A stretch of 20,262 bases of DNA. It comes from Candidatus Methanoplasma sp. Its GTDB lineage: Archaea; Thermoplasmatota; Thermoplasmata; Methanomassiliicoccales; Methanomethylophilaceae. The stretch's first letter is position 1. Each line of letters opens with the position of its first letter. A program made the translations under genes and the position numbers. Positions 7,722 through 15,648 of the stretch are shown here, one piece after another. The stretch is taken from contig JAIRQG010000048.1 of assembly GCA_031256615.1 (NCBI GenBank), positions 1 through 20,262 of the forward strand, written 5' to 3'. The notes under the pieces were generated by a model. That model saw only the letters and a list, made by a program, of their open reading frames with translations, did not search any database and was not told the origin of the DNA.

Positions 7722-7754
7722 AGTGTTATTATGGAATGATTCAATCGGTATTTC
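7722..7754 (+). promoter_or_regulatory. putative argF promoter
   Basis: TGTTATTATGG at 7724-7734 lies about 26 bp ahead of the argF ATG and no Shine-Dalgarno is present. This suggests a leaderless transcript, as for the flavoprotein and DUF169 genes. Confidence 0.35.
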
Positions 7755-8669
7755 ATGGCTAAGAGAAATCTGATTTCAGTACTGGATATGAAGGACGAAT
7801 GGCAGGACCTTGTCGATCTGGCCATTAAGCTCAAAAAGGAACGCGGCAACCACGGCGCGCCGCTTGCGGGAAAGACGCTCATAATGATATTTGAGAAACC
7901 CAGCACCAGGACGAGGATATCATTCGATGTTGCGATGACCGAGCTCGGAGGCCATGCGCTGTACATCGATGCCTCGAATATGCACATGGGGCACGGGGAA
8001 ACGGTCGAGGACACGGCAAAGGTCATGAGCAGATTCGCTCACGGCATAATGTACCGTGCCTATGACTACAAAGTGATGGATAAGATCGGAGACACCGCCA
8101 CCATACCCGTCATAAGCGGGTTGGACAATTTGGAACATCCCTGCCAGGCCCTTGCTGACATGGTCACTATCAAAGAGAAGAAAGGGACGTTCCGCGGCAG
8201 GAAATTTGTATATCTTGGAGACGGGAACAACGTATGCAACTCTCTCCTCTATTCATGTGCGATAATGGGACTGGATATGGTGGCATGCTGTCCGGCGACA
8301 AGAATGCCGAATGCAGAGATAATGCTGGGTGCAGCGCGCATCGCGGATGCTAACGGAAGCAAGATCACAGCATCGCATGATCCTATTGAAGCCTGCAAAG
8401 ACGCAGATATCCTCTACACGGACACATGGGTCTCGATGGGAGACAGCACACCGCAGGAAAAGGCGATCAAGATGTTCAGCATATATCAGATCAATTCCGA
8501 ACTGCTCGCGTTGGCCAAAGACGACTGCATCGTCATGCACTGTCTGCCCGCCCACAGAGGCAATGAGATAACGGCAGAGGTAATGGATGGGCCGCAGAGC
8601 GTTGTATTCGACCAGGCGGAGAACCGCCTGCACGCTCAGAAGGCCGCGCTCTACTCCCTGCTCAGATGA
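7755..8669 (+). CDS. argF: ornithine carbamoyltransferase
   Basis: A 304-residue enzyme of arginine biosynthesis that makes citrulline from ornithine and carbamoyl phosphate in the cytosol. The carbamoyl-phosphate loop is S50-T-R-T-R54 in KPSTRTRISF. HPCQALADM (128-136) is the second phosphate-site motif. The ornithine-site signatures are DTWVSMGD (223-230) and HCLPAHRGNEI (262-272). The latter carries the HCLP cysteine diagnostic of ornithine rather than aspartate carbamoyltransferase. Length is normal. No other arginine gene is adjacent. Its end overlaps the convergent DHH-nuclease gene by 8 bp. Confidence 0.96.
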   Translation: MAKRNLISVLDMKDEWQDLVDLAIKLKKERGNHGAPLAGKTLIMIFEKPSTRTRISFDVAMTELGGHALYIDASNMHMGHGETVEDTAKVMSRFAHGIMYRAYDYKVMDKIGDTATIPVISGLDNLEHPCQALADMVTIKEKKGTFRGRKFVYLGDGNNVCNSLLYSCAIMGLDMVACCPATRMPNAEIMLGAARIADANGSKITASHDPIEACKDADILYTDTWVSMGDSTPQEKAIKMFSIYQINSELLALAKDDCIVMHCLPAHRGNEITAEVMDGPQSVVFDQAENRLHAQKAALYSLLR

Positions 8670-10074
8670 TCTGAGAGGAAACAAGGTCTTCCACGATATC
8701 CAGGAACTCCTCTTCCTTTCCGGTCGGTATGGTGGCTCCGGCGGCGACCTTATGGCCCCCTCCGTAGCCGCCTACTATTTCGGATGCCGTTTTCATTATG
8801 AATGAAAGATCCAGGCCTCTGTCTGTGAGGGCCCTGCTGGCCCTCGCAGATACTTTCACTCCGTCATCCGCCTCCGCGAACGCGAAGATGGGAAGCACCT
8901 TATTCACGTCTCCGGAATTGAGCAGCATCCCGGCGACAATTCCGACGACCGTCTCCTTGATCTCGGGACCGGCATCGAAGTACTGTACGAACCTGCGCTC
9001 TCTGAGGAGGCGGTTCTCCTTTATGTAGCTGATAGCGGAAGAGATATGCTTCCTGTGATCCGAACGGTTCCGTTCTGCGTCTTCCAGCGCCGTCATGTCG
9101 CCCATGCATATCCTCAGGCCGGTCTCCGCATCATCGTATCTTCCGCAGGAGTTCAGTACGGTCGCGAACTCTTTCACATCTTTCAGCCCGGTGCATGAAT
9201 CATATCTGGTTATTGTGTAGATCTCTCCGAACAGTCTTTTTTTCTGGTCATCATCGACAAGCGAAAGCAGGCGGCAGGAGACAGACCTTCTCTCATCAGC
9301 GGTCAGATCCCTCCAGGTCCTTAGTTCGCCGCCTTTTCTCAAGGGTATGCCGAGGCCGGAGAAGAGCGCATTGCATCCGGGGCCGTTGTCGCTTACTCCC
9401 GGGATAGGCGGATCGTTGCCGTACTGAAGGAATTGTATAAGCGGCCGATAGTCTCGCCCGAAGTACCGTATATCCTCATCCACGGCCAGATCCCCGGTCG
9501 ATACGGCCTCCTGCAGGATCATCCGGTTGAAGCCTATCAGTCTGGACTCTCTGTTGTCCTGAAGGTCGCCGACTGCGCCTACAACGGCAAGATATGCAAG
9601 GTCCTTGTTCTCAGGATCCACAGTCTTGGAGAGGAGATATGTCATTCCCGCGCCGCTTACATCATATGATCCGGACATTCCGTATTCATGAGGGTTCAGG
9701 TGGTGTATGCGGTCAAAATCGTCAATGGATGTCTGCCCGCCCTTCCATTTCGGATCGGGGACATGGTGGTCTGTAATGACGATCCCGGGTCTTTTGAACT
9801 CGGACAGATAGGCACTGCCGAGATCGCATATCCACACTGTGTTCTCGGCCGATCCGTTGATCATGTCGACCGTATCTTCCGAGATCTTCTTCTCGAACAC
9901 TATCCTGTATCTTTTTCCAAGCCTGCTGAGGGTGGCGGAAGCGATCCCGCCGGATGCGATGCCGTCTGCGTCGATGTGTGTGATCACCAGAACGTCTTCC
10001 GCAGACCTGACGGCGCAGGCGGCCTTCTCAAGATCCGCTGTGAGTCTTCTGTGAATAGCGGCGTCTGCATCCAT
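8662..10074 (-). CDS. archaeal RecJ-like DHH-family exonuclease/phosphoesterase
   Basis: A 470-residue DHH/DHHA1 protein. Motif I is THIDADG with D35 and D37. D84 lies in ICDLGS, and the DHH triad is D102-H103-H104 in VITDHHVPD. The C-terminal DHHA1 substrate-binding motif GYGGGHKVAAG has H441. This is the layout of archaeal RecJ-like nucleases, including GAN, which binds GINS in the replicative helicase complex and degrades ssDNA or RNA with Mn2+. Which archaeal paralogue this is cannot be decided from motifs alone. The weak GGGGAT before the ATG at 10074 may be the ribosome-binding site. It is divergent, across 87 bp, from a metallophosphoesterase gene often found near DNA-repair genes. Confidence 0.88.
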   Translation of the reverse strand: MDADAAIHRRLTADLEKAACAVRSAEDVLVITHIDADGIASGGIASATLSRLGKRYRIVFEKKISEDTVDMINGSAENTVWICDLGSAYLSEFKRPGIVITDHHVPDPKWKGGQTSIDDFDRIHHLNPHEYGMSGSYDVSGAGMTYLLSKTVDPENKDLAYLAVVGAVGDLQDNRESRLIGFNRMILQEAVSTGDLAVDEDIRYFGRDYRPLIQFLQYGNDPPIPGVSDNGPGCNALFSGLGIPLRKGGELRTWRDLTADERRSVSCRLLSLVDDDQKKRLFGEIYTITRYDSCTGLKDVKEFATVLNSCGRYDDAETGLRICMGDMTALEDAERNRSDHRKHISSAISYIKENRLLRERRFVQYFDAGPEIKETVVGIVAGMLLNSGDVNKVLPIFAFAEADDGVKVSARASRALTDRGLDLSFIMKTASEIVGGYGGGHKVAAGATIPTGKEEEFLDIVEDLVSSQII

Positions 10075-10161
10075 GTTATCCCCGTCTCATCCGCATGACC
10101 GAACAAAAAGAAATACTATTGCATGGGACCGGATTAATACCAGCAAGGACATTATGGAAGC
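10075..10161. promoter_or_regulatory. divergent promoter region (RecJ-like / phosphoesterase)
   Basis: An 87-bp region. GGATTAATACC (10131-10141) is about 25 bp before the phosphoesterase ATG and would again give a leaderless transcript. For the minus strand, AGTATTTCTTT (about 10112-10122) is a possible TATA element. Confidence 0.35.
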
Positions 10162-10884
10162 ATGCGGTCCTATGAGATACTTCCCGGTGTAAAGGTGACC
10201 AACGACCGGTGCCTGATACTCGACGACGGACCCACAGCAGTCCTGGGAGATCTCCATCTGGGTTACGAGAGCGCCCTTGAAGAAGAGGGAATGTACATCC
10301 CGAGAATGAACACAGAATCCATAAGGGATGCGCTGAACAATGTTCTTTTGGAGTATGAGCCGAAGAGGATCGTTCTTCTCGGAGATATCAAGCATGATTT
10401 CAAAAGGTCCAAGCGTGATGCGAAGGCAGAGGTAAAGAAGATAGCGGAACTTCTGATGGAAGCCACCGATGTGATAGTGGTGAAGGGCAACCACGACAAT
10501 TTCCTGCAGAACATACTCTCGGAGATCGGACTGATGGCCGTCAACTATGTTGACATAGGAGGATTCAGGATGGAGCACGGGCATGCGGACTCCAAGGTAA
10601 GGCCGGTGATCATCGGGCATGAGCACCCGTCGGTCAGGATACCGGGCGCGATGAGCGGAGGCATGAAGATACACTGTTTCGTCCACCAGAGAAAGGACGG
10701 GGTGATAGTGCTCCCTCCTTTCAGCCCATTCTCCGCCGGCAACGACCTGATGCCTGACGGAAAATGCATCATGGCGCCGGCGCTCAGCAGCTCTGATTAT
10801 CCCGATGCGGACATCTATGGGGTGTCGGAAGTCGGGGTGATGAGACTGGGAAAATTGAAGGATGTCATCGACATAAACATTTAA
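10162..10884 (+). CDS. calcineurin-like metallophosphoesterase (archaeal ICC-like)
   Basis: A 240-residue phosphoesterase with all five calcineurin-type motifs: G-D30-L-H32 (VLGDLHLG), G-D75-x2-H78-D79 (LLGDIKHDF), G-N110-H111-D112 (VKGNHDN), H139 in MEHGH, and G-H153-E-H155. These bind a two-metal centre. The family is the archaeal ICC-like group, sometimes annotated as an SSB- or helicase-proximal phosphoesterase; the natural substrate is unknown. ATG at 10162 is chosen because the ATG at 10154 is in another frame and MRSYEILPGV matches a typical short N-terminus. It is divergent from the RecJ-like gene, a pairing that hints at nucleic-acid metabolism, but this is inference. Confidence 0.9.
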   Translation: MRSYEILPGVKVTNDRCLILDDGPTAVLGDLHLGYESALEEEGMYIPRMNTESIRDALNNVLLEYEPKRIVLLGDIKHDFKRSKRDAKAEVKKIAELLMEATDVIVVKGNHDNFLQNILSEIGLMAVNYVDIGGFRMEHGHADSKVRPVIIGHEHPSVRIPGAMSGGMKIHCFVHQRKDGVIVLPPFSPFSAGNDLMPDGKCIMAPALSSSDYPDADIYGVSEVGVMRLGKLKDVIDINI

Positions 10885-10956
10885 CACACCTCCAATATTT
10901 CATGTTCAAAAGGCTATACTACCTAGTTAAATAACAGTATTCTTATTAAGGAATTC

Positions 10957-10963
10957 AAGGAGA
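10957..10963 (+). promoter_or_regulatory. Shine-Dalgarno of the CoM methyltransferase gene
   Basis: AAGGAGA lies 8 nt before the ATG at 10972. It supports that start over the second ATG at 10978 and shows the gene has a leader, unlike its leaderless neighbours. Confidence 0.7.
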
Positions 10964-10971
10964 TATTTCAT

Positions 10972-12012
10972 ATGTCAATGACTCCAAGAGAAAGAGTAAT
11001 CTCAGCAATGAAACTGGAAGAGCTCGACAGGCCCCCTGTGGCAGTGTTCACCCAGGCCGCGACCCTATCCCAGATGGACAAAGCCGGAGCTGCATGGCCA
11101 GACGCCCACAAAAGCGCAGAACTTATGGCAAAACTCGGAACCGCACAGGCAGACCAATTTGGATTTGAATGCGTAAGAGCACCGTTCTGTCTCACCGCAG
11201 AGGCGGAGAGGCTCGGATGCAAAGTTCAGGTGGAGAAGAAGGATGCAGCGCCGATGATAAAGGTGCACCCCTTCAAATTCGACCCGATGTCGGGAGAATA
11301 CGACGATCCCTCATCGCTCATATCCCCGGAAGAATTCCTGAAAGGCGGAAGGGTGGCCGAGGCGATAAAAGCGATGGCACTCATGAAGAAATCCCACGGC
11401 GCGAACTACGCGCTGGTCGCAGGCAACACCGGACCATTCACCCTTGCAGGGCACATGGTAAGCACAGAGAACCTCGTCTTCGGCATGATGATGGCCCCTG
11501 AGGAGGTAACGAGGTGGACAGCCGCAATGAACCCCGTCGTGAAAGCATACACGCAGGCATTGGCCGATGCGGGCGCAGACGCGATCCAGATGTCAGAGCC
11601 CTCGGCATCCACCGACATGCTCGCACCGGACATGTTCGAGTCGGCATCCGGTATGTACATCAGAAAGAGCCTTGCCACCGTGAAAGGCGCATTCTCCGTT
11701 CTCCACATCTGCGGAGACACATACCCCATACTTGACGGGATGATCTCAACCGGCGTAACCGGACTTTCCATTGAGGAGAAGGTCGATCCGTTCAAAGCGA
11801 CGGAGAAAGTGAAGAAGAGAGCGGCGCTCGTAGGTAACGTCGGGTCTGTCAGGCCTCTTCTCCAGGGAACGCCCGCAGAGGTCAAGGAAGCGGCAATAAA
11901 CACCGCAAAAGCAGGATTCAGCGTTGTATCGTCCGGCTGCGGAATCGCGACGGGAACACCCAATGCGAACATGCAGGCGCTCGTTGACGCAGTAAAGGCA
12001 TTCAAACGCTGA
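10972..12012 (+). CDS. mtbA: methylcobamide:coenzyme M methyltransferase (MtaA/MtbA family)
   Basis: A 346-residue member of the uroporphyrinogen-decarboxylase-fold methyltransferases. It transfers the methyl group from a methylated corrinoid protein to coenzyme M, producing methyl-CoM for Mcr. The zinc site is H245-x-C247 in LHICGD plus C323 in SSGCGIATG, the H-x-C...C pattern of MtaA, MtbA and MtsA. Those zinc ligands activate the CoM thiol. The overall length is typical. Whether it serves methylamines (MtbA), methanol (MtaA) or both cannot be settled from sequence; mtbA is used as a working symbol. No corrinoid protein or substrate-specific methyltransferase is in the window. A strong Shine-Dalgarno precedes it, and the mcr operon starts 1.1 kb downstream. 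Confidence 0.9.
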   Translation: MSMTPRERVISAMKLEELDRPPVAVFTQAATLSQMDKAGAAWPDAHKSAELMAKLGTAQADQFGFECVRAPFCLTAEAERLGCKVQVEKKDAAPMIKVHPFKFDPMSGEYDDPSSLISPEEFLKGGRVAEAIKAMALMKKSHGANYALVAGNTGPFTLAGHMVSTENLVFGMMMAPEEVTRWTAAMNPVVKAYTQALADAGADAIQMSEPSASTDMLAPDMFESASGMYIRKSLATVKGAFSVLHICGDTYPILDGMISTGVTGLSIEEKVDPFKATEKVKKRAALVGNVGSVRPLLQGTPAEVKEAAINTAKAGFSVVSSGCGIATGTPNANMQALVDAVKAFKR

Positions 12013-12045
12013 GTTTGACTGCCAAACTTCTTCCAAACCTTTTTT
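12013..12045 (+). terminator. hairpin and T tract after the methyltransferase gene
   Basis: GTTTG (12013-12017) and CAAAC (12023-12027) form a short stem and a T6 tract lies at 12040-12045. This is a likely archaeal U-tract terminator that separates the methyltransferase transcript from DUF169. Confidence 0.45.
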
Positions 12046-12074
12046 GATCCTTCTTTCAGCGGATCATTTTCCAT

Positions 12075-12107
12075 AATGTTTTATCACACGCATGCCAATA
12101 TCCATCC
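12075..12107 (+). promoter_or_regulatory. putative leaderless promoter of the DUF169 gene
   Basis: AATGTTTTATC (12075-12085) then CCAATATC (12095-12102) precede the ATG at 12108, with box A about 26 bp from the start codon and no Shine-Dalgarno. Both blocks are identical to those ahead of the iron-sulfur flavoprotein gene (1344-1368). Confidence 0.45.
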
Positions 12108-12818
12108 ATGACCGATATGCTGAGGACAAATGCAGGATACGCTGCGAAAATGAAAACGATACTCAAACTCAGATCGGAGCCGGTTGCGGTAAAACTGATA
12201 CGCGAAGGAGAGGAGTATCCGAAAGGACCGAAAGAGCCTGACTCTCAGCTCAGCCACTGCCAGGCGGTCTTCCGTGCAAGGGAAGGAGAATGCTTCAACA
12301 TACCCTTCGAGATGACGAACTGCCACGTGGGGGCGGCTGTGTTCGGGATGACAAAGACCCCCGAGAAAGTGGCGTCCGGAGAATTTCATGCAGGAATAGG
12401 CATACACGATTCGGTAGCCGCGGCGGAGAGGATGATAAGCACGAGGCTTCTGATCCCGTACAAAACTGTCGGAGAGACCGTGTGCCCGCTGAAGGATGCC
12501 GACTTCATACCGGATGCCGTCATCGTCATCGATATCCCCGAAAGAGTGTATTGGATAATCTCGATGTCCACGGCGGAGAAGGGAGGCCGCGCGGAGATCA
12601 GCACCGCTCCGTTCCAGTGTGCCTGCGAGGATATAACGGCCGTTCCGATCCTGACAGGGTCCCCCAATATATCGCTGGGGTGCTTCGGATGCAGGAAAAA
12701 GACCGATATGCGCGCCGATGAGCTTGCGTGCGGCATACCCTACAAGCTGATCCCGGAATACGTCTCAAGGCTGGAAAGATACTCCGAAGGCCCTATCCAG
12801 AAGGCAAAAAGAGACTGA
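12108..12818 (+). CDS. DUF169 family protein
   Basis: A 236-residue protein that fits the DUF169 family, common in methanogens and other anaerobes and of unknown function. SEPVAVKLI (23-31) is the usual opening strand. Cysteines are paired or clustered in the family pattern: C51 and C62, C72, C171-x-C173, and C192-x2-C195 (GCFGC). These could ligate metal or an Fe-S cluster, but no experiment is implied. No signal peptide or membrane helix is seen. It sits between the CoM methyltransferase and the mcr operon on the same strand, and has its own likely leaderless promoter and a T7 tract (12836-12842) as terminator. A role tied to one-carbon or methyl-transfer metabolism is suggested only by position. 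Confidence 0.85.
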   Translation: MTDMLRTNAGYAAKMKTILKLRSEPVAVKLIREGEEYPKGPKEPDSQLSHCQAVFRAREGECFNIPFEMTNCHVGAAVFGMTKTPEKVASGEFHAGIGIHDSVAAAERMISTRLLIPYKTVGETVCPLKDADFIPDAVIVIDIPERVYWIISMSTAEKGGRAEISTAPFQCACEDITAVPILTGSPNISLGCFGCRKKTDMRADELACGIPYKLIPEYVSRLERYSEGPIQKAKRD

Positions 12819-12835
12819 AACTTCTTGGTGTTATC

Positions 12836-12842
12836 TTTTTTT
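12836..12842 (+). terminator. T7 tract after DUF169
   Basis: Seven T residues begin 18 nt past the stop. This suits archaeal U-tract termination and isolates the DUF169 transcript from the mcr operon. Confidence 0.4.
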
Positions 12843-13099
12843 ATACATTTGCTGTTCCGATATGTCGATTCTGGCCATAAAGTATTACTGCGGATAATTT
12901 ATAAATACTATCAGGAAAAGGAAGCATCCGTCCCGACGTTTTTCGGCCCCGGCGAAAATTCAATAAATATAAAATTTTATACCATAAAGAGGGTTTTCTC
13001 GTATGGTTTTATATTAGATAACACGTTACTTGTCATTGCAAGGGGTATGCGGAAAAACACCGTTTTTTTCGCGAAGTTTATTAAAATAGGAGGTATAAA
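12843..13099 (+). promoter_or_regulatory. AT-rich promoter and leader of the mcr operon
   Basis: No protein gene is supported here. Three TATA candidates are visible: TTTATAAATA at 12898-12907, a perfect 14-bp palindrome TATAAAATTTTATA at 12968-12981, and TTTATATT at 13008-13015. Depending on which is used, the mcrB leader would be roughly 60 to 170 nt. Two hairpins are possible: ACCATA/TATGGT with an inner GAG/CTC (12981-13007), and GCGGAAAAAC/GTTTTTTTCGC (13049-13072), which ends 15 nt before the Shine-Dalgarno. Promoter choice is uncertain. Confidence 0.5.
13088..13094 (+). promoter_or_regulatory. Shine-Dalgarno of mcrB
   Basis: AGGAGGT is a perfect anti-16S match, 5 nt before the ATG at 13100. 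It is the strongest ribosome-binding site in the window, as expected for an abundant enzyme. Confidence 0.85.
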
Positions 13100-14428
13100 A
13101 TGCCAAAATACAAGGACGTAGTTGACCTGTATGACGACAACGGTAAACGTATTGCCAAAGACGTGCCGTTGGAAGCCATCAGTCCATTGCGCAACAACGC
13201 GATCAAAAAGATTGCATCTCTTACCAAGAGAACCGTTGCGGTCAGCCTTGCCGGAATAGAGAAATCTCTGAAATCCGGTAGCGTGGCTGGCGCGATGATC
13301 AAAGGAAAAGAGATTGACATAGAGTTGGTCAAAAACGCAAAAAAGATCGCAAAATCTGTCGAAGAGAAGATCCAGGTAATGCCTAACGATGGCACATCCA
13401 TTGCCATCAAAGCAGACGGGAAGAGCTTGGTCGTCATAGTGCCCGAGGCAAGGGCGGATGCCGGTGTGGAGTACACGACCGGATTCACGTCCGTTGCGGC
13501 AGCGGTCACCGAGGCTATCATTGATGAGTTCAAGGTCCCGATGCACAAAGCCAACATGGTCAAAGCGGCAGTCTGGGGAAGATACCCGCAGACGGTCGGT
13601 TTCGACGGTGCGAACGTGAAATCGATTCTCGACATCCCCCAGAACAACGAGGGAGCCGGTTTCGCACTCAGGAACATCATGGCCAACCACATCGTCGCGC
13701 TCGTCAACAAGAACGCGATGCAGGGCGTGGCGCTCTCGGCGATATTCGAGCAGTGCGGCGCTTACGAGATGGGCGACGCGATAGGGCGCTTTGAGAGAGG
13801 ACACCTTCTCGACCTCGCCTACCAGGGACTCAACGCGAACAACATTCTGTATACCGTTGTCAAAAAGAACGGAAAGACAGGAACCGTCGGTTCCGTCGTA
13901 GAGACGCTTGTCGGAAGGGCGATCGATGACGGCGTCATACACGTAAAAGAGACGCTCCCATCGGGATACAAGATCTACACAACAAAAGACCTCCCGCTCT
14001 GGAACGCATACGCAGCGATCGGACAGGTAGCAGCCGTCATGGTGAACGTCGGTGCCGCAAGGGCAGCACAGGGTGTTCCCGGAACGGTTCTGTACTACAA
14101 CGACCTGCTTGAGCACGAGACCGGACTGCCCGGTACGGACTACGGAAGATCCGCAGGTGTCGGTGTCGGTATGTCTTTCTTCTCACACTCCATCTATGGA
14201 GGAGGAGGACCCGGCCTGTTCCACGGAAACCACGTTGTTACGAGGCAATCCAAAGGAGTGCTGATCCCCGCGGTCACAGCAGCTAACTGTCTCGACGGCG
14301 GAACACAGACGTTCTCTCCCGAAGCAACCTCCGGACTCATCAAAGAAGTGTTCGGAGACATGATCGAATTCAACAAACCTATGCAGCTCGTAGGTGCTGA
14401 GGCGAAGAAGATCGCAAAGAAGATCTGA
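13100..14428 (+). CDS. mcrB: methyl-coenzyme M reductase subunit beta
   Basis: A 442-residue McrB. With McrA and McrG it forms the alpha2-beta2-gamma2 enzyme that reduces methyl-CoM with coenzyme B to methane and the CoM-CoB heterodisulfide, using nickel F430. The active-site end of beta is visible: F360-F361 and S364-I-Y366-GGGGPG, followed by [14 protein letters not shown], where Y366 matches the channel tyrosine known from characterised McrB. Length is normal. A strong Shine-Dalgarno sits 5 nt before the ATG. It heads the operon mcrB-mcrD-mcrG-mcrA, with mcrD 7 nt downstream. The long antisense frames across it are codon-bias shadows. Confidence 0.97.
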   Translation: MPKYKDVVDLYDDNGKRIAKDVPLEAISPLRNNAIKKIASLTKRTVAVSLAGIEKSLKSGSVAGAMIKGKEIDIELVKNAKKIAKSVEEKIQVMPNDGTSIAIKADGKSLVVIVPEARADAGVEYTTGFTSVAAAVTEAIIDEFKVPMHKANMVKAAVWGRYPQTVGFDGANVKSILDIPQNNEGAGFALRNIMANHIVALVNKNAMQGVALSAIFEQCGAYEMGDAIGRFERGHLLDLAYQGLNANNILYTVVKKNGKTGTVGSVVETLVGRAIDDGVIHVKETLPSGYKIYTTKDLPLWNAYAAIGQVAAVMVNVGAARAAQGVPGTVLYYNDLLEHETGLPGTDYGRSAGVGVGMSFFSHSIYGGGGPGLFHGNHVVTRQSKGVLIPAVTAANCLDGGTQTFSPEATSGLIKEVFGDMIEFNKPMQLVGAEAKKIAKKI

Positions 14429-14435
14429 GGTCATT

Positions 14436-14858
14436 ATGTTGAGTGAACCAACTGTAGATTATGCCGGAATACCGCTTCCAGAAGTAGAGGTTTTCTCCCA
14501 TGTGCTGCTGAGTGCAGATTCAACCGAGAAGGTGCTGAATGCACTTGATCCGATCGAACGCATAAGGCAGATAAACATGACAGGCGAAAGCGTACCCAGT
14601 ACCCTGAACAACGGGCCCGCGAAAGGGCTTCCCAACAACCACTCCGAGCGCAAGGTAATAAAGGTCGGCGGGCGGGATGTTGAGCTCAGATATTTGGTCG
14701 GGGCGTTCTACATCGAACTGGATGTCGAGAACGAAGAGATGCTGGACGAAGCGGTCGGAAAGATAAGGTCCGCATGCGAGACAACAATGCCGCGCGGATT
14801 CGATCTATCTGTAGGCAGATACTCAAAATACAGAAAGACACTCAGAGATTACAAATAA
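14436..14858 (+). CDS. mcrD: methyl-coenzyme M reductase operon protein D
   Basis: A 140-residue McrD, encoded in nearly all mcr operons and not a subunit of the mature enzyme; it is thought to help Mcr assembly or activation. Start is set at ATG 14436 because GAGGT (14427-14431) lies 4 nt upstream, the protein then begins [20 protein letters not shown], and the longer frame would overlap the end of mcrB. The [17 protein letters not shown] segment and the C-terminal [18 protein letters not shown] fit the family. It is followed by mcrG after 11 nt, with no mcrC between them. Confidence 0.93.
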   Translation: MLSEPTVDYAGIPLPEVEVFSHVLLSADSTEKVLNALDPIERIRQINMTGESVPSTLNNGPAKGLPNNHSERKVIKVGGRDVELRYLVGAFYIELDVENEEMLDEAVGKIRSACETTMPRGFDLSVGRYSKYRKTLRDYK

Positions 14859-14869
14859 AGGTGAAAAAT

Positions 14870-15646
14870 ATGGCAGCATATAAAAGACAGTTCTACCCCG
14901 GAACCACGATCCCTGCTAAAAACAGAAAGAAAGTGATGGATCCTAAGGTAAAATTGAAGAAACTTCGCGATGTCTCAATGGATGATGTAGTAAGAATCAT
15001 GGGACACCGCAACCCTGGAGAGGACTACAAATCCATCCACCCCCCGATCCAGGAAGGCAAAGAGCCCGACTGTCCGATAAGGAAACTTGTCGAGCCGATC
15101 GAGGGAGCGAAAAAAGGAGACAGGATCAGGTACATACAGTTCACTGACTCAGTCTACTTCGCGCCGATATCCCCATACCAGAGGGCATGGATGTATCTTT
15201 CGAGATACAGAGGCATCGACACCGGAACACTGTCCGGAAGACAGATCATCGAAATAAGGGAGAGGGACCTTGAGAAACTCGCCAAAGAGATGGTCGACAA
15301 CGAGACCTTTGACCCCGCACTTACGGGTATCAGAGGAGCGACCGTGCACGGACACGCATGCCGTCTCGACGAGAACGGCCTGATGTTCGACGCATGGCAG
15401 AGATACGTTTGGGACAAGAACAAGAAAGAAGTCGTGTACGTCAAAGACCAGGTCGCCGTTCCCCTTGACAGGAAGATATCCGTCGGGAAACCGGCATCGA
15501 TGGCCGACCTCAAGAAGAGGACGACGATCTTCAGGGCAGACGGCGTAGACATGAGGGAGGACAAAGAGGTCACAGCATACGGACTCAGGATCCACAAGCT
15601 CAGGACCCTTGGCGGTTACCAGCCCTTCAACGTAAAGGATGTGTAA
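14870..15646 (+). CDS. mcrG: methyl-coenzyme M reductase subunit gamma
   Basis: A 258-residue McrG, starting [11 protein letters not shown]. The upstream in-frame extension to 14774 overlaps mcrD and is rejected. AAAGGTGA (14857-14864) supplies the ribosome-binding site 5 nt before the start. Family blocks include [17 protein letters not shown] near the N-terminus, [36 protein letters not shown] and [18 protein letters not shown]. These line the F430 and coenzyme pocket with McrA and McrB. mcrA follows after only 2 nt, so translation is probably coupled. Confidence 0.96.
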   Translation: MAAYKRQFYPGTTIPAKNRKKVMDPKVKLKKLRDVSMDDVVRIMGHRNPGEDYKSIHPPIQEGKEPDCPIRKLVEPIEGAKKGDRIRYIQFTDSVYFAPISPYQRAWMYLSRYRGIDTGTLSGRQIIEIRERDLEKLAKEMVDNETFDPALTGIRGATVHGHACRLDENGLMFDAWQRYVWDKNKKEVVYVKDQVAVPLDRKISVGKPASMADLKKRTTIFRADGVDMREDKEVTAYGLRIHKLRTLGGYQPFNVKDV

Positions 15647-15648
15647 AC

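Noticed and set aside
12825..13121. 98-aa plus-strand frame in the mcr leader
   Set aside because: It covers AT-rich promoter sequence, lacks a ribosome-binding site and overlaps the mcrB start.
12977..14116. 379-aa minus-strand frame across the mcr leader and mcrB
   Set aside because: It opposes the clearly coding mcrB and runs through the mcr promoter; composition is shadow-like with no domain.
14774..14869. 32-residue upstream extension of McrG
   Set aside because: It lies inside mcrD in another frame; a ribosome-binding site and family N-terminus place the start at 14870.
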